Source of the DNA: Halosegnis rubeus
GTDB lineage: Archaea; Halobacteriota; Halobacteria; Halobacteriales; Haloarculaceae
Direction of reading: 5' to 3'
Assembly: GCF_009184545.1 (NCBI RefSeq)
Contig: NZ_QJOW01000001.1
Span: 773,247 to 837,246 of the forward strand
DNA: 64,000 nt
Each line of letters opens with the position of its first letter. Position 1 is the stretch's first letter. Positions 9,368 through 18,417 of this stretch are shown one piece after another. Made by a program: the position numbers and the translations under genes. The notes under the pieces were generated by a model that saw only the letters and a program-made list of their open reading frames with translations, was not told the DNA's origin and did not search any database.

Positions 9368-9412
9368 ACCAGACAGTCGGCGACCGCCACCAACAGCGTT
9401 GTGTTCGCCGGC

Positions 9413-10369
9413 TCAGTCGTCGTCCTGCTGTGGCACGTACGACCGCCCCGCGCGCTCGCCGACGAGGAGTTCCTTCGTCGTGAGTCGGCGGTCGACGCCG
9501 TCGGTTCTGGCGATGTCTAGTCGCTCTTCGGTCGTCTGGAAGTAGTTGACGACGGTGACGAGGACGACCCCGCCGACCGTGTTCCCAAGCAGGACGGGCA
9601 CCACGAACCCACCGAGTACAGGTCCCAGCCCGACGGCTCCGTTGAAGACGAGATACATCCCCTCGGTGAAGGAGACGACGACGTGGAACAGGTCACCCAG
9701 CGGGACGGCGAGGAAGGCGAGATAGACGACGAGCACCCGCGCCACGTCGTCCCGGACGGCGTACACCAGCCAGACGATGCCCGCGACGATGAGGCCCGCG
9801 AAGGCGGCTTTGAAAAACAGCGCCACCGGCGTCGTCTCGATGCCCTTCCACGCGAGTTCGGTCGCCGCCGCCGCACTCTCCGACGAGAACACGCCCGTCT
9901 GTGACAACACGAGCGCACCTGCCAACCCCCCGGTGAAGTTCCCCAGCAGAACGATACCCCAGATGGAGAGCAGCCGCGGCACGCTGACGAGTCGCTCTAA
10001 CAGCAACACCACCGGCGGGAGCGTGTTCTCCGTGTACAGCTGATAGCCGCCGAGAATGATGAAGACGAACCCCAGCGGATACAGGAGGACGCTCGCAATC
10101 GGTGCCCCGCCCGTCGCGGCCGTCATCGAGGAGTACAGCAGATACGTGATGGTAATCGCGAACCCCGCAGCGAGCGCACTGAAGAAGAGTTCGCGTGCGC
10201 CCGTTGTGGCCTCCTCGTCCGCCGCGACGATGATTCGCTGGAACACCTCGTGGGTCTCGAAGCGGTCTCTGACGGTGTGGCCGCTCGCGGGCGCACCGCT
10301 TCGCGACTGCTCGATGGCCGTCCGGACGGTCTCGCCGGTCACCTCCGACTGCTCTTCGTCGTCGCCCAT
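9413..10369 (-). CDS. Formate/nitrite transporter (FNT) family channel
   Basis: 318-residue membrane protein with six predicted transmembrane segments after a 60-residue charged cytoplasmic N-terminus. The segments contain the expected small-residue breaks: LLGNFTGGLAGALV in the first half and LLGNTVGGVVLVTVV in the second half match the two related FNT halves. FNT pentamers move small monocarboxylates, nitrite or hydrosulfide. Its place between mce and the mutase gene suggests a short-chain acid substrate, but this is inference. The 49-base gap from the mutase stop makes co-transcription likely. Confidence 0.85.
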   Translation of the reverse strand: MGDDEEQSEVTGETVRTAIEQSRSGAPASGHTVRDRFETHEVFQRIIVAADEEATTGARELFFSALAAGFAITITYLLYSSMTAATGGAPIASVLLYPLGFVFIILGGYQLYTENTLPPVVLLLERLVSVPRLLSIWGIVLLGNFTGGLAGALVLSQTGVFSSESAAAATELAWKGIETTPVALFFKAAFAGLIVAGIVWLVYAVRDDVARVLVVYLAFLAVPLGDLFHVVVSFTEGMYLVFNGAVGLGPVLGGFVVPVLLGNTVGGVVLVTVVNYFQTTEERLDIARTDGVDRRLTTKELLVGERAGRSYVPQQDDD

Positions 10370-10417
10370 GCTCGCGTCGAACGAATGGCACGGGCAAAAA
10401 GTCCGGCTACTTTCGTC

Positions 10418-12094
10418 TCAGATGCCGGCGCGGTGCTCGCCGAACACGTCACGCATCGCGTTCGCTATTTCGCCGGTCGTCGCGTACGCCTTCACCGCGT
10501 CGACGATGGCCGGCATCACGTTCTCGTCGGACTCACACACCTCGCGCAGCTCATCGAGGGCCGCTTCGACCGCCTCGCTGTCCCGGTCTTCGCGCAGCTG
10601 CTGGACGCGTTCCTTCTGGCGCTCCTGTTCTGCCTCGCTGACCTCCTCGATGTCCTCCTGTGGCTCTTCGTCCACCTGGTAGTCGTTGACGCCGACGATG
10701 GTGCGCTCGCCCGACTCGATCTCGCGCTGGCGCTCGAAGGCCACGTCCTGAATCTGGCCCTGCACCCAGCCGGACTCGACGGCCTCCTGCATCCCGCCGC
10801 GCTCGTCCACCTCGTCGATGATCTCGAACGCCTCTTCCTCGATGTCGTCGGTGAGACTCTCGACGTAGTAGCTACCCGCCAACGGGTCGATGGTGTCTGC
10901 CGCGCCCGACTCGTGGGCGAGAATCTGCTGGGTCCGCAGCGCGGTCCGGACGGACTTCTCGGTCGGCAGCGACAGCGCCTCGTCTTTCCCGTTCGTGTGC
11001 AGCGACTGCGTGCCGCCCAATACGGCCGCGAGCGCCTGGTAGCCGACCCGGACGACGTTGTTCTCGATCTGCTGGGCGGTGAGCGTCGACCCGGCCGTCT
11101 GCGTGTGGAACTTCAGCTGTTTGGATGCGTCCTTCTGGGCGTCGAACCGCTCGTCCATGATCTGATACCACATCCGGCGGGCCGCTCGGAACTTCGCAAC
11201 CTCCTCTAAGATGTTGTTGTAGGAGGCGAAGAAGAAGCTCAACTGCGGGGCGAACTCGTCTACGTCCTGGCCGGCCTCGATTGCCCGCTCGACGTACTCC
11301 ATCCCGTCCGCGAGCGTGAAGGCGATCTCCTGTGCGGCCGTCGAGCCGGCCTCCCGGATGTGGTACCCGGAGATGGAGATGGTGTTGAAGTTCGGAATCT
11401 CTGCCGCGGAGAACTCGAAGATATCCGTAATGAGCCGCATCGACGGCTCCGGCGGGAAGATGTAGGTGTTGCGCGCGATATACTCCTTCAACACGTCGTT
11501 TTGAATCGTCCCGCGCAGCTCCTCGCGGGGGACGCCCTGCTTGTCTCCGACCGCGATGTACATCGCCAGCAGAATCGAGGCGGGGGCGTTGATGGTCATC
11601 GACGTGCTCACCTCGTCCAGCGAGATGCCGTCGAACACCGTCTCGAAGTCGGCAAGCGAGTCGATGGCGACCCCCGACTTCCCGACCTCGCCTTGAGCCA
11701 TCTCGGCATCTGAATCGTACCCCATCTGCGTCGGGAGGTCGAACGCCATCGACAGCCCAGACGAGCCTTCGTCGATGAGATACTGAAACCGCTCGTTGGT
11801 CTCCTCCGCGGTTCCCATCCCGGCGTACTGTCGCATCGTCCACAGCCGCCCGCGGTACATCGTGGAGTAGACGCCCCGCGTGAACGGTGCTTCGGCGGGG
11901 TACCCGGTGTCTTCCTCGTAGTCGTGGTTTTCGATGTCTGCGGGCGTGTACAGCGGGTCAACCTCGCGACCGCCGGTGTCGGTGGTGAACTCCGCTTTGC
12001 GCTCGCCGAACCGGTCGACCGTCGGCTCGAAGGTCTCCTCGTGCCACTCCTGTTTCCCCTCGCGAATCGCGGCGAGGTCCTCGTCGTCGAACAT
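10418..12094 (-). CDS. mcmA1: Methylmalonyl-CoA mutase, large subunit N-terminal (catalytic) part
   Basis: 558-residue TIM-barrel subunit of the B12-dependent mutase that makes succinyl-CoA. It carries [20 protein letters not shown] near residue 70, [17 protein letters not shown], the [24 protein letters not shown] block and [10 protein letters not shown]. The B12-binding domain is absent, as usual in archaea where it is a separate gene; that gene is not in the window. A TATA-like CATTAAG element on the minus strand (about 12118-12125) lies about 25-30 bases from the start codon, consistent with a leaderless mRNA. Confidence 0.93.
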   Translation of the reverse strand: MFDDEDLAAIREGKQEWHEETFEPTVDRFGERKAEFTTDTGGREVDPLYTPADIENHDYEEDTGYPAEAPFTRGVYSTMYRGRLWTMRQYAGMGTAEETNERFQYLIDEGSSGLSMAFDLPTQMGYDSDAEMAQGEVGKSGVAIDSLADFETVFDGISLDEVSTSMTINAPASILLAMYIAVGDKQGVPREELRGTIQNDVLKEYIARNTYIFPPEPSMRLITDIFEFSAAEIPNFNTISISGYHIREAGSTAAQEIAFTLADGMEYVERAIEAGQDVDEFAPQLSFFFASYNNILEEVAKFRAARRMWYQIMDERFDAQKDASKQLKFHTQTAGSTLTAQQIENNVVRVGYQALAAVLGGTQSLHTNGKDEALSLPTEKSVRTALRTQQILAHESGAADTIDPLAGSYYVESLTDDIEEEAFEIIDEVDERGGMQEAVESGWVQGQIQDVAFERQREIESGERTIVGVNDYQVDEEPQEDIEEVSEAEQERQKERVQQLREDRDSEAVEAALDELREVCESDENVMPAIVDAVKAYATTGEIANAMRDVFGEHRAGI

Positions 12095-12211
12095 ACACCC
12101 GCTCCGTCCCGGCGTCGCTTAATGGTTGGTGGGTCGCCGGCGACTCATCGGCCGTCCTGCACACCGCGGTGTGACTCCACGACCTATTGTGTCCCTTATA
12201 CTCCTCCAAAG

Positions 12212-12222
12212 ATTTAATATAT
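12212..12222 (+). promoter_or_regulatory. TATA-like promoter element of the surface hydrolase gene
   Basis: The AT-rich stretch ATTTAATATAT lies 22-32 bases before the GTG at 12244. This is the normal distance from an archaeal TATA box to a leaderless start, so it decides in favour of the GTG over an in-frame ATG at 12187, which would precede the promoter. Confidence 0.6.
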
Positions 12223-12243
12223 ACATGTACCCTGAGTTACGCC

Positions 12244-13998
12244 GTGGCAGATAGTGACAAGCAGACGACGGAGACACGGCGGAACGTACTGAAGTATCTC
12301 GGCGCGGCGACGGGATTTGCCCTCGCCGGGAGTCAGCTGGACCCGTTCGCTCACCCGGTGGCGGCACTGGAAAGCGACGAGACGACCTTCGAGCGCGACG
12401 AGCGGCGAATCGAGTCCTTCGACGGGACCGAACTCGCGGCCACGTTCTACGAGCCGAGCACCGACGGCCCGCACCCGGCGATCCTGATGACTCACGGGTG
12501 GGGTGGAAACAAAAGCGACCTCCAGCCGCTCGCGGAAGTGTACGCGAGCAACGGATTCGTCGCGTTGGCGTACACTTCCCGCGGGTTCGGACAGGGGGAG
12601 AACGCCGACCCTTCCGGCGGGGAGGTCCACTCGACGAGCGAACTCGAACGGCAGGACGCGAGCGCGCTCATCGACTATCTCGCCCAGCAGAACGCGGTGA
12701 TGACCGACGGCGAGAACAACCCGCGAATCGGGATGGACGGCACCTCCTACGGAGGCGGCATCCAGATGCGAACCGCTTCCGTCGACGACCGACTCGACTC
12801 TATCGTGCCGCGGGCGACGTGGAACAACCTCGCACAGGCGCTCGCTCCAAACGGCGTCATCAAGCGCGGCTGGATCGAGGCCCTCGAGTACGGCGCACAG
12901 ACCGGCGACATCTCCGAGGAGAACACGGCGACGACGAGCGGCGTGCTCGAACGCGGTCGGATGACCGAAGCCGACCGGGAGTACTACCGCCAGCGGTCGC
13001 CCGTCTCGTACGACGCCATCGAGGACACGCCCGCGCTCGTGATTCCAGAGCTCACCGACCAGCTGTTCCCCATCAACCAGGGAGTGCGGAACTTCGGGAA
13101 GCTCCTGTCGGACGGGAGCACCACGACGCTCGTGCTCGGACAGGACGGGACTCACATCCTCGGGCGAGCAGACAGCTACCCGCCGGGGTCGGAAACGTCC
13201 AGAGAATTCGTCGGCCAACTGGCGCTTCAGTGGCAGGAAGCCCGGCTCAAGAACGGAGATATCGACGTGTCGCTGCTCCACTACTACGACGAGCAGGCAG
13301 ACGAGTTCATGGCCGCAGACGAGTACCCTCCGCATCCGGAGCGGTCGACGACGAGGACACTCGCCGAGACGGTCGAACTCGACGGCGCGGACGGAAACGT
13401 CGCGGGCGTCGATATCGAAATTACGGAACCGACAGAGGTTCTCGGGATTCCGTCGCTCCGGCTCGACGTGACTCCGACGGGTGAGGGACGAAGCCACCTG
13501 TTCGTCGCGCTCCAGCGCGTCCGCGACGGCGAGACCACGATCATCAAGGACAAGGTGACGCCACAGGCCGTCACCGAGGCCGGTGAACTCGACTTCGACT
13601 TGTTCGGCGTTCACGCACATCTCGAAGCCGGCGACACGCTGCGGGTGGCGATGAGCGCGCGCGAGGACGACCTCACCGCCGCCGAGGTCATCGACCTCTT
13701 CGGCGGGTCGCTGTACCGACCGTCGGACGACGACGCGGGCATCGAACTCAGTGCCGACACCGAGGTCGAACTCTCGATTCCGGCGAGCCGGGAACTGTCT
13801 GCGCCTGCGACCGCAACGCCGACCGCGACTCCCGAAGCGACGGCGACCGCGACTGCGACCGACACGGACGCCCAGACGAGCACGAGCGGAAGCCAGCCCG
13901 GATTCGGAGTGCCCGCCGCCCTCGGGGGCGCGGGGGGACTCAGCTATCTGCTCTCGCGTCGATTTGGCCGGGACGAGCCGTCAGAAGCCGACGACTAA
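12244..13998 (+). CDS. Tat-exported CocE/X-Pro peptidase (S15) family hydrolase with PGF-CTERM tail
   Basis: 584 residues from a GTG start. The N-terminus has a twin-arginine signal (RRNVLKYLGA, then a hydrophobic run). The alpha/beta hydrolase domain carries GTSYGG (Ser168), LTDQLFPINQG for the acid and GQDGTHILG for the His, followed by a beta-rich C-terminal domain. A Thr/Pro/Ala-rich linker and PGFGVPAALGGAGGLSYLL followed by Arg residues form a PGF-CTERM-like sorting tail, so the enzyme is probably exported folded and anchored to the cell surface by archaeosortase and lipid. The substrate (acyl-proline peptide, ester or antibiotic-like) is unknown. Confidence 0.85.
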   Translation: MADSDKQTTETRRNVLKYLGAATGFALAGSQLDPFAHPVAALESDETTFERDERRIESFDGTELAATFYEPSTDGPHPAILMTHGWGGNKSDLQPLAEVYASNGFVALAYTSRGFGQGENADPSGGEVHSTSELERQDASALIDYLAQQNAVMTDGENNPRIGMDGTSYGGGIQMRTASVDDRLDSIVPRATWNNLAQALAPNGVIKRGWIEALEYGAQTGDISEENTATTSGVLERGRMTEADREYYRQRSPVSYDAIEDTPALVIPELTDQLFPINQGVRNFGKLLSDGSTTTLVLGQDGTHILGRADSYPPGSETSREFVGQLALQWQEARLKNGDIDVSLLHYYDEQADEFMAADEYPPHPERSTTRTLAETVELDGADGNVAGVDIEITEPTEVLGIPSLRLDVTPTGEGRSHLFVALQRVRDGETTIIKDKVTPQAVTEAGELDFDLFGVHAHLEAGDTLRVAMSAREDDLTAAEVIDLFGGSLYRPSDDDAGIELSADTEVELSIPASRELSAPATATPTATPEATATATATDTDAQTSTSGSQPGFGVPAALGGAGGLSYLLSRRFGRDEPSEADD

Positions 13999-14006
13999 GT
14001 GTCCGG

Positions 14007-15095
14007 TTAGTCTCTCGGCGTCGTCGACGAACCGATTGTCGCAGCGGCCTCGCCACGCTCCCAGACGACGCGAAGCGTCACGCCCGACCCAAGCCCGTAC
14101 TGGACGTAGGTGTCGCCGGCCTCGATAGTTCCGCCATTCGCTGTCCATGTGGCTTCGAACGAGCGGTCGCCGTCCTCCCACCGGACGGCCAACGAACCGT
14201 CGATACTGTCGCCCCCAGCGTGTGTAATCGTCGATTTCCATCCCTCTGCGTACCGCTCGTACTCGAAGCTGAACTCGACGTTCGGGATTCCCGTCGTCGC
14301 TTCCGATTCACCGACACCCAGAACGTACGTACCAATGAGTGCAAATAGCAGCGTCGCGAGAATGAGTCCAATAGCTTGTGCTCTGCGGCCGGGCTCCGGC
14401 GTCGCAGTCACTGTCGTCACGTTCCCCTTGTGACAGGATTCGAGACGGGCGAACTCGTCTGGCGACAGTCCATGCCGGCCAAGGAGCCGACTAACGGCCC
14501 GTTCGCTGTTCCCGGTCGCACCGACGACTGCTCCCCGAACGTGAGGGACCGAGTCGTCGAGCGTGACACCGAGTGCAACGGCCTCCGCAGTGTCGGATTC
14601 GGGTACCGACGCGACGACACTGTCAGCCGAATCGAGTACAGTAAGTGCCCGTTCAACTGCTGTAGGGGGACTTGTTGCCCCTTCTGGAGTGGTGTCGTAG
14701 CCAATAACCCCATGGGTGGTAGCACCGTCACGCTCGATATCGACACGTGGCGTCGAAACGTCGGTAATCGAGGGTACCGCTCCGCCAAGGGCACGCACGC
14801 CCGAGCGCCGGCGATCAAGATTGAGCACCTCACCGACTGTCTCGTTAAGCGCCGTCGCCCTCCGTGAATCAACGACGACATCGTCAAGCGACTGCCGGTA
14901 CTGCTCCAGTGCGTCGTGGTCGATACGACCAAAGACCGCCTTGCTGTTCGTTTCGACTTGTCTCGCGATTTGTCGTGGATTGACTGAAAACGGCTCAGCG
15001 GGCGGTTCGTCGGCTACCGACCGGCGCGCTGTGGCCGGTGCCGTTGCGAGGAGGAGGGCGACGCACGATTCGAGTATCGAGCGGCGTGTCGGCAT
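14007..15095 (-). CDS. Unknown exported protein with internal type IV pilin-like module
   Basis: 362 residues. The N-terminus looks like a Tat signal (TRRSILES then a hydrophobic stretch and ATAPATA). Residues 40-225 match nothing I know well. At 237-261 the run GRRAQAIGLILATLLF followed by ALIGTYVLGVGES resembles the start of haloarchaeal type IV pilins. It is followed by the pilin-like C-terminal pattern: FSFEYERY, ITHAGGDSID, IEAGDTY, and LRVVWERGEAAATI. A minus-strand TATA-like element (TTATATAAT, near 15117-15126) is 22-31 bases from the ATG, which supports this start. Function unknown; surface or pilus-related role is inference. Confidence 0.7.
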   Translation of the reverse strand: MPTRRSILESCVALLLATAPATARRSVADEPPAEPFSVNPRQIARQVETNSKAVFGRIDHDALEQYRQSLDDVVVDSRRATALNETVGEVLNLDRRRSGVRALGGAVPSITDVSTPRVDIERDGATTHGVIGYDTTPEGATSPPTAVERALTVLDSADSVVASVPESDTAEAVALGVTLDDSVPHVRGAVVGATGNSERAVSRLLGRHGLSPDEFARLESCHKGNVTTVTATPEPGRRAQAIGLILATLLFALIGTYVLGVGESEATTGIPNVEFSFEYERYAEGWKSTITHAGGDSIDGSLAVRWEDGDRSFEATWTANGGTIEAGDTYVQYGLGSGVTLRVVWERGEAAATIGSSTTPRD

Positions 15096-15142
15096 ACTGT
15101 ACCGTTCAACAATCAGTTATATAATTCGCGTGGATGTCGGTG

Positions 15143-15625
15143 TCACTCCGTCAGCAGTTCGACCAGCGTCTCCAGCGAGTACGACGACAGCGCGCGGGCG
15201 TCGTCGTACAGCGTCTCGATGACGTACGTCGAGTTCGTGCGTTCGACGGCCGATATCTCCTCGAACTCGCGGAGAAGTCGGCCGACGGCGTCCTCGTCGG
15301 GGAGGTGTGCGACAGCCACGAAATCGGTCTCTCCCATCGTCGAGAGCAGCGTCGTCACGCCTTCCAGCGCGGCGATCTCGTCGGCCACGTCGCTGTGCGC
15401 GCCGGCGTAATCGGCTAGTACCTCGACCAGAACCGTCACGCCCAGTCCGAGGGCGTCGAGGTCGATGTCGTAGAGGTCGTTCTCGATGATGCCCGCCTCC
15501 CGGAGGTTGTTGAGCCGGTAGTGAACAGTCGAGACCGGGATGTCGGTCTCCTCGTGGATTCGCTCGGGGCTGCCGGTCCCCAACTCCGAGATAGCCTTCA
15601 GTATCGCGAGGTCCCGTTCGTCCAT
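15143..15625 (-). CDS. Lrp/AsnC family transcriptional regulator
   Basis: 160 residues. The N-terminal winged helix (MDERDLAILKAISELG, then ERIHEETDIPVSTVHYRLNNL) is followed by an effector/oligomerisation domain (VTTLLSTMGETDFVAVAHL). The start at 15625 is preferred over an in-frame ATG 30 codons upstream because a TATA-like GAATTATC lies about 26-33 bases before it and the extra residues are Arg-rich and unlike the family. Divergent from an EamA transporter, which is the likeliest target; a 6-6-6 inverted repeat lies between them. Confidence 0.85.
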   Translation of the reverse strand: MDERDLAILKAISELGTGSPERIHEETDIPVSTVHYRLNNLREAGIIENDLYDIDLDALGLGVTVLVEVLADYAGAHSDVADEIAALEGVTTLLSTMGETDFVAVAHLPDEDAVGRLLREFEEISAVERTNSTYVIETLYDDARALSSYSLETLVELLTE

Positions 15626-15693
15626 ACTCGCCGTGCGACGCCGCGCCTGATAATTCCACTCCCGTCTAAGATTCCTGGCTATTCTCGAATCCA

Positions 15694-15711
15694 GTTCGAA
15701 TTCTATCGAAC
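15694..15711. promoter_or_regulatory. Inverted repeat in the AsnC/EamA divergent region
   Basis: GTTCGA (15694-15699) and TCGAAC (15706-15711) are perfect 6-base arms around ATTCTA. It sits upstream of the AsnC gene promoter and about 50 bases upstream of the transporter TATA-like box (near 15754). Spacing and symmetry suit a dimeric regulator such as the adjacent AsnC protein, but binding is inferred only. Confidence 0.4.
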
Positions 15712-15791
15712 TCATACTGCATATGACTCATCATTCTGGCCCGTTTTCGAATAGTTTATTGCCAAGTATGGTTTTAGCCGGAACAGAACCA

Positions 15792-16727
15792 ATGAATCTG
15801 GATTCTCTTTGGAGTCGACTTCCAACGGCTCCCCTGCTGTTCGTCACGGTTGCGCTGTTGTGGGGTGGGTCGTTCGTCGCCATCGAACGCGGCGTCGAGT
15901 CGTGGCCGCCGCTGCTGTTTGCCGGACTGCGGTACGCGCTGGCGGGGCTGCTCGTGCTCGTAATCGCTCGGCTCAGACATACGCAGCTTGCAGTTCGCTC
16001 GCGCGACGACTGGCTCGCCGTCGCAGTGACCGGCCTGTTCGTCATCTTCGCCCACCACGCACTCCTGTATATCGGCCAAGAGACGGTCCCGGGCGCGGTC
16101 GCGTCAGCGCTCATCGCGCTCTCACCGGTCGTGACTGTTCTGCTCGCACCTCTCGTCGTCGGTGACGACAGACTCACTCCGGTCGCGCTGGTCGGTGTCG
16201 TCGTCGGCTTCCTCGGCGCGGTGACGATTGCCGGCCCCGGCGGTGGCGGTGACCCCCACGGTATCGCACTCATCGCCGGTGCGACCGTCGCATTCGCCCT
16301 CGGAAGTCTCCTCCTGCGTCGGGTCGAGCCGACCCTCTCGCTCGCGGGGATGCAGGGCTGGGGAATGCTGCTCGGTGCCGGACTGCTGCTCGTCGGCAGC
16401 CGCGGGCTGGGTGAGCCGCTCGCGGTCCCGCACTCGCCGGTCGCGCTCGCGACGCTCGCGTATCTCGTCGTCGGGCCGGGCGTCATCGCGTTCCTGCTCT
16501 ACTTCCGACTGCTCACGACCGTCGGTCCCTCGCGCGCGAACCTCGTCGGCTATCTCGAACCGGTCGCGGCGACTGGACTCGCGGTGATTCTACTCGGCTA
16601 CGAGCCGACGCCCGAGACGCTGGCTGGCTTCGTGCTCGTCGGCGTCGGCTTCGCGCTCGTGGACGGTCGCCGCGTGCGCGGTCTCGCTCGCACCCTCGCC
16701 GGTCGCGTTCGCGCGTCCGTCGTGTAA
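15792..16727 (+). CDS. EamA/DMT family transporter
   Basis: 311-residue drug/metabolite-type transporter with ten predicted transmembrane helices in two EamA repeats (for example LLFVTVALLWGGSFVAIERG at the start and LLTTVGPSRANLVGYLEPV in the second repeat). Two further in-frame ATGs lie upstream (15723, 15768); the chosen start follows the TATA-like TAGTTTATTG near 15753 by about 35 bases and begins right before the first helix. The divergent AsnC regulator suggests export of an amino acid or related metabolite. Substrate not determinable. Confidence 0.85.
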   Translation: MNLDSLWSRLPTAPLLFVTVALLWGGSFVAIERGVESWPPLLFAGLRYALAGLLVLVIARLRHTQLAVRSRDDWLAVAVTGLFVIFAHHALLYIGQETVPGAVASALIALSPVVTVLLAPLVVGDDRLTPVALVGVVVGFLGAVTIAGPGGGGDPHGIALIAGATVAFALGSLLLRRVEPTLSLAGMQGWGMLLGAGLLLVGSRGLGEPLAVPHSPVALATLAYLVVGPGVIAFLLYFRLLTTVGPSRANLVGYLEPVAATGLAVILLGYEPTPETLAGFVLVGVGFALVDGRRVRGLARTLAGRVRASVV

Positions 16728-16752
16728 ACGCCCAGAAAATCGCTGTTCGCTC

Positions 16753-17325
16753 TCAGCCGGTGTCGTACTTGTACGTCGCCGACTCGCTGTCGATGCCGAA
16801 GTCCTCCGGCGACTCGGTCGGTTCCGACTCCGAGCCGACGTTCTCGGCGGCGTTCTTGAACCGCTCGCGGAGTTCCTCGGGCATCGAGAAGCCGTCGCTG
16901 TCGATGACCATCGGAATCACCGTGTCGTGGCGCTCGCGCTTCTCGTCGAGTCGCTTCTGGAGCGCGTCGGGAAGTTCGTCGGCGTCGACCGGTTCGAAGC
17001 CGAACTGCGCGAGATACTCGTGAGCGGGCGAGAGCGCGTACACGCGGTCGTACCCCTCGATGCCAGCGTTGCGAATCAGCCGCTCGACGATGTGGGCACC
17101 GACGCCGTTCCCCTCCCAGCTGTCGAGGACGCCGATGCTCGTCAGCTCACAGGCGTCGTCGTCGCGGTGGACCCGGAAGCGACCGAAACCGGTCTTCGAC
17201 GTGGAGTCGTCGTCTACCGCGATGACGTAGTCGCGGGAGCGGAACGCCGTGTCGTCGAGTCCCATCGCCTCGATGTGGTCGAGGAGCCACGCCTCGTCGC
17301 GGTTCCGTGCATCCCTGACGTACAT
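16753..17325 (-). CDS. GNAT family N-acetyltransferase
   Basis: 190 residues. The acetyl-CoA-binding core is visible: ELTSIGVLDSWEGNGVGAHIVE corresponds to beta4 plus the Q/RxxGxG/A pyrophosphate loop (here EGNGVG, with Glu in place of the usual Arg/Gln), and YALSPAHEYLAQFGFEPV is the typical final strand-helix-GF motif. A 60-residue acidic tail of low complexity follows the fold. The substrate is unknown. It is divergent from thyA. Confidence 0.8.
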   Translation of the reverse strand: MYVRDARNRDEAWLLDHIEAMGLDDTAFRSRDYVIAVDDDSTSKTGFGRFRVHRDDDACELTSIGVLDSWEGNGVGAHIVERLIRNAGIEGYDRVYALSPAHEYLAQFGFEPVDADELPDALQKRLDEKRERHDTVIPMVIDSDGFSMPEELRERFKNAAENVGSESEPTESPEDFGIDSESATYKYDTG

Positions 17326-17406
17326 ACCCTCAGGTAGAACGCGGGGGCTGAAAACTCCTCGCCAGAGGACGGTAATTCTATGCCGATGGGTTCGTACGTC
17401 AAGCTA

Positions 17407-18417
17407 ATGCGTCAGTATCTCGACTTCGTGGCCGACACCCTCACCGCCGGCACCCACAAGCCGAACCGGACGGGTGTGGACACGATTTCCGACTTCTCAC
17501 ACCACTACACCGTCGACCTCCAGGAGGGGTTCCCGCTGCTCACGACGAAGGACCTCTCCGGCTTTCGATGGAACTCGCTCATCCACGAGCTGCTGTGGTA
17601 TCTCTCCGGCGAGGAGCATATCCGACATCTCCGGGAAGAGACCGGCATCTGGGACGCGTGGGCCGACGGCCAGGGGTATCTCGACACCGCCTACGGGCGC
17701 TTCTGGCGGCGGTTCCCGGTTCCCGAAGAGCCGGACCGACTACCCGGCGAGTCGTGGGCCGGCGGCGACGACCGCCACCGGTGGCAAAACGACGACGGCA
17801 CGTTCGACCAGCTCGCGTACGCCATCGAACAGCTGAACGAGAACCCCCACTCCCGGCGCATCGTCGTAAACGCGTGGCACCCGGCCAACGCGACCGTCTC
17901 GACGCTCCCCCCGTGTCACTACACCTTCGTCTTCAACGTACAGGACGGGCGGCTCAACACCCACCTCACCCAGCGCTCGGGCGATATCGCGCTCGGGGTA
18001 CCGTTCAACATCGCGGCCTACTCCCTGCTCACCCACGCCGTCGCCAACCGGACGGACCTCGAAGTTGGGCAGTTCGGCCACACCATCGTCGATTCGCACA
18101 TCTACTGTGGAACGGACGCCCGCGCCGACTGGTACGCCGACAATCTCGCCGCCCTCCAGTCCCGGGTCGCCGACGTGGACACACGAGAGGGGTACGCCGA
18201 CGTGCGCGAGTGGCTGGAAGCGAACGCCCCGACAGAGACCGACGGCGACGAACAGACTGACCACGTCCCCGGGCTGCTCACCCAGCTCTCTCGGGAACCG
18301 CGCGAGCACCCGTCGATAACCGTCGCCGACAGACCGCTCGACGACCTCGAGTTCGACGACTTCCAGCTGTCCGGCTACGATCCCGCGCCGGGTATCCCCT
18401 TCTCGGTGGCAGAATGA
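17407..18417 (+). CDS. thyA: Thymidylate synthase
   Basis: 336-residue folate-dependent synthase making dTMP from dUMP and methylene-tetrahydrofolate. Seen: PNRTGVDT with the phosphate-binding Arg, the STLPPCHYTF active site with Cys170, LTQRSGDIALGVPFNIAAYSLL and the late GQFGHTIVDSHIY. An in-frame ATG at 17380 would add nine residues; MRQYLDFVADTL is the usual family start. The gene overlaps folA by four bases, so the enzyme that produces dihydrofolate is translated together with the one that recycles it. Confidence 0.95.
   Translation: MRQYLDFVADTLTAGTHKPNRTGVDTISDFSHHYTVDLQEGFPLLTTKDLSGFRWNSLIHELLWYLSGEEHIRHLREETGIWDAWADGQGYLDTAYGRFWRRFPVPEEPDRLPGESWAGGDDRHRWQNDDGTFDQLAYAIEQLNENPHSRRIVVNAWHPANATVSTLPPCHYTFVFNVQDGRLNTHLTQRSGDIALGVPFNIAAYSLLTHAVANRTDLEVGQFGHTIVDSHIYCGTDARADWYADNLAALQSRVADVDTREGYADVREWLEANAPTETDGDEQTDHVPGLLTQLSREPREHPSITVADRPLDDLEFDDFQLSGYDPAPGIPFSVAE

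Noticed and set aside
12187..12243. ATG at 12187 as the start of the surface hydrolase
   Set aside because: It lies before the TATA-like box; the GTG at 12244 gives a proper Tat signal and a leaderless mRNA.
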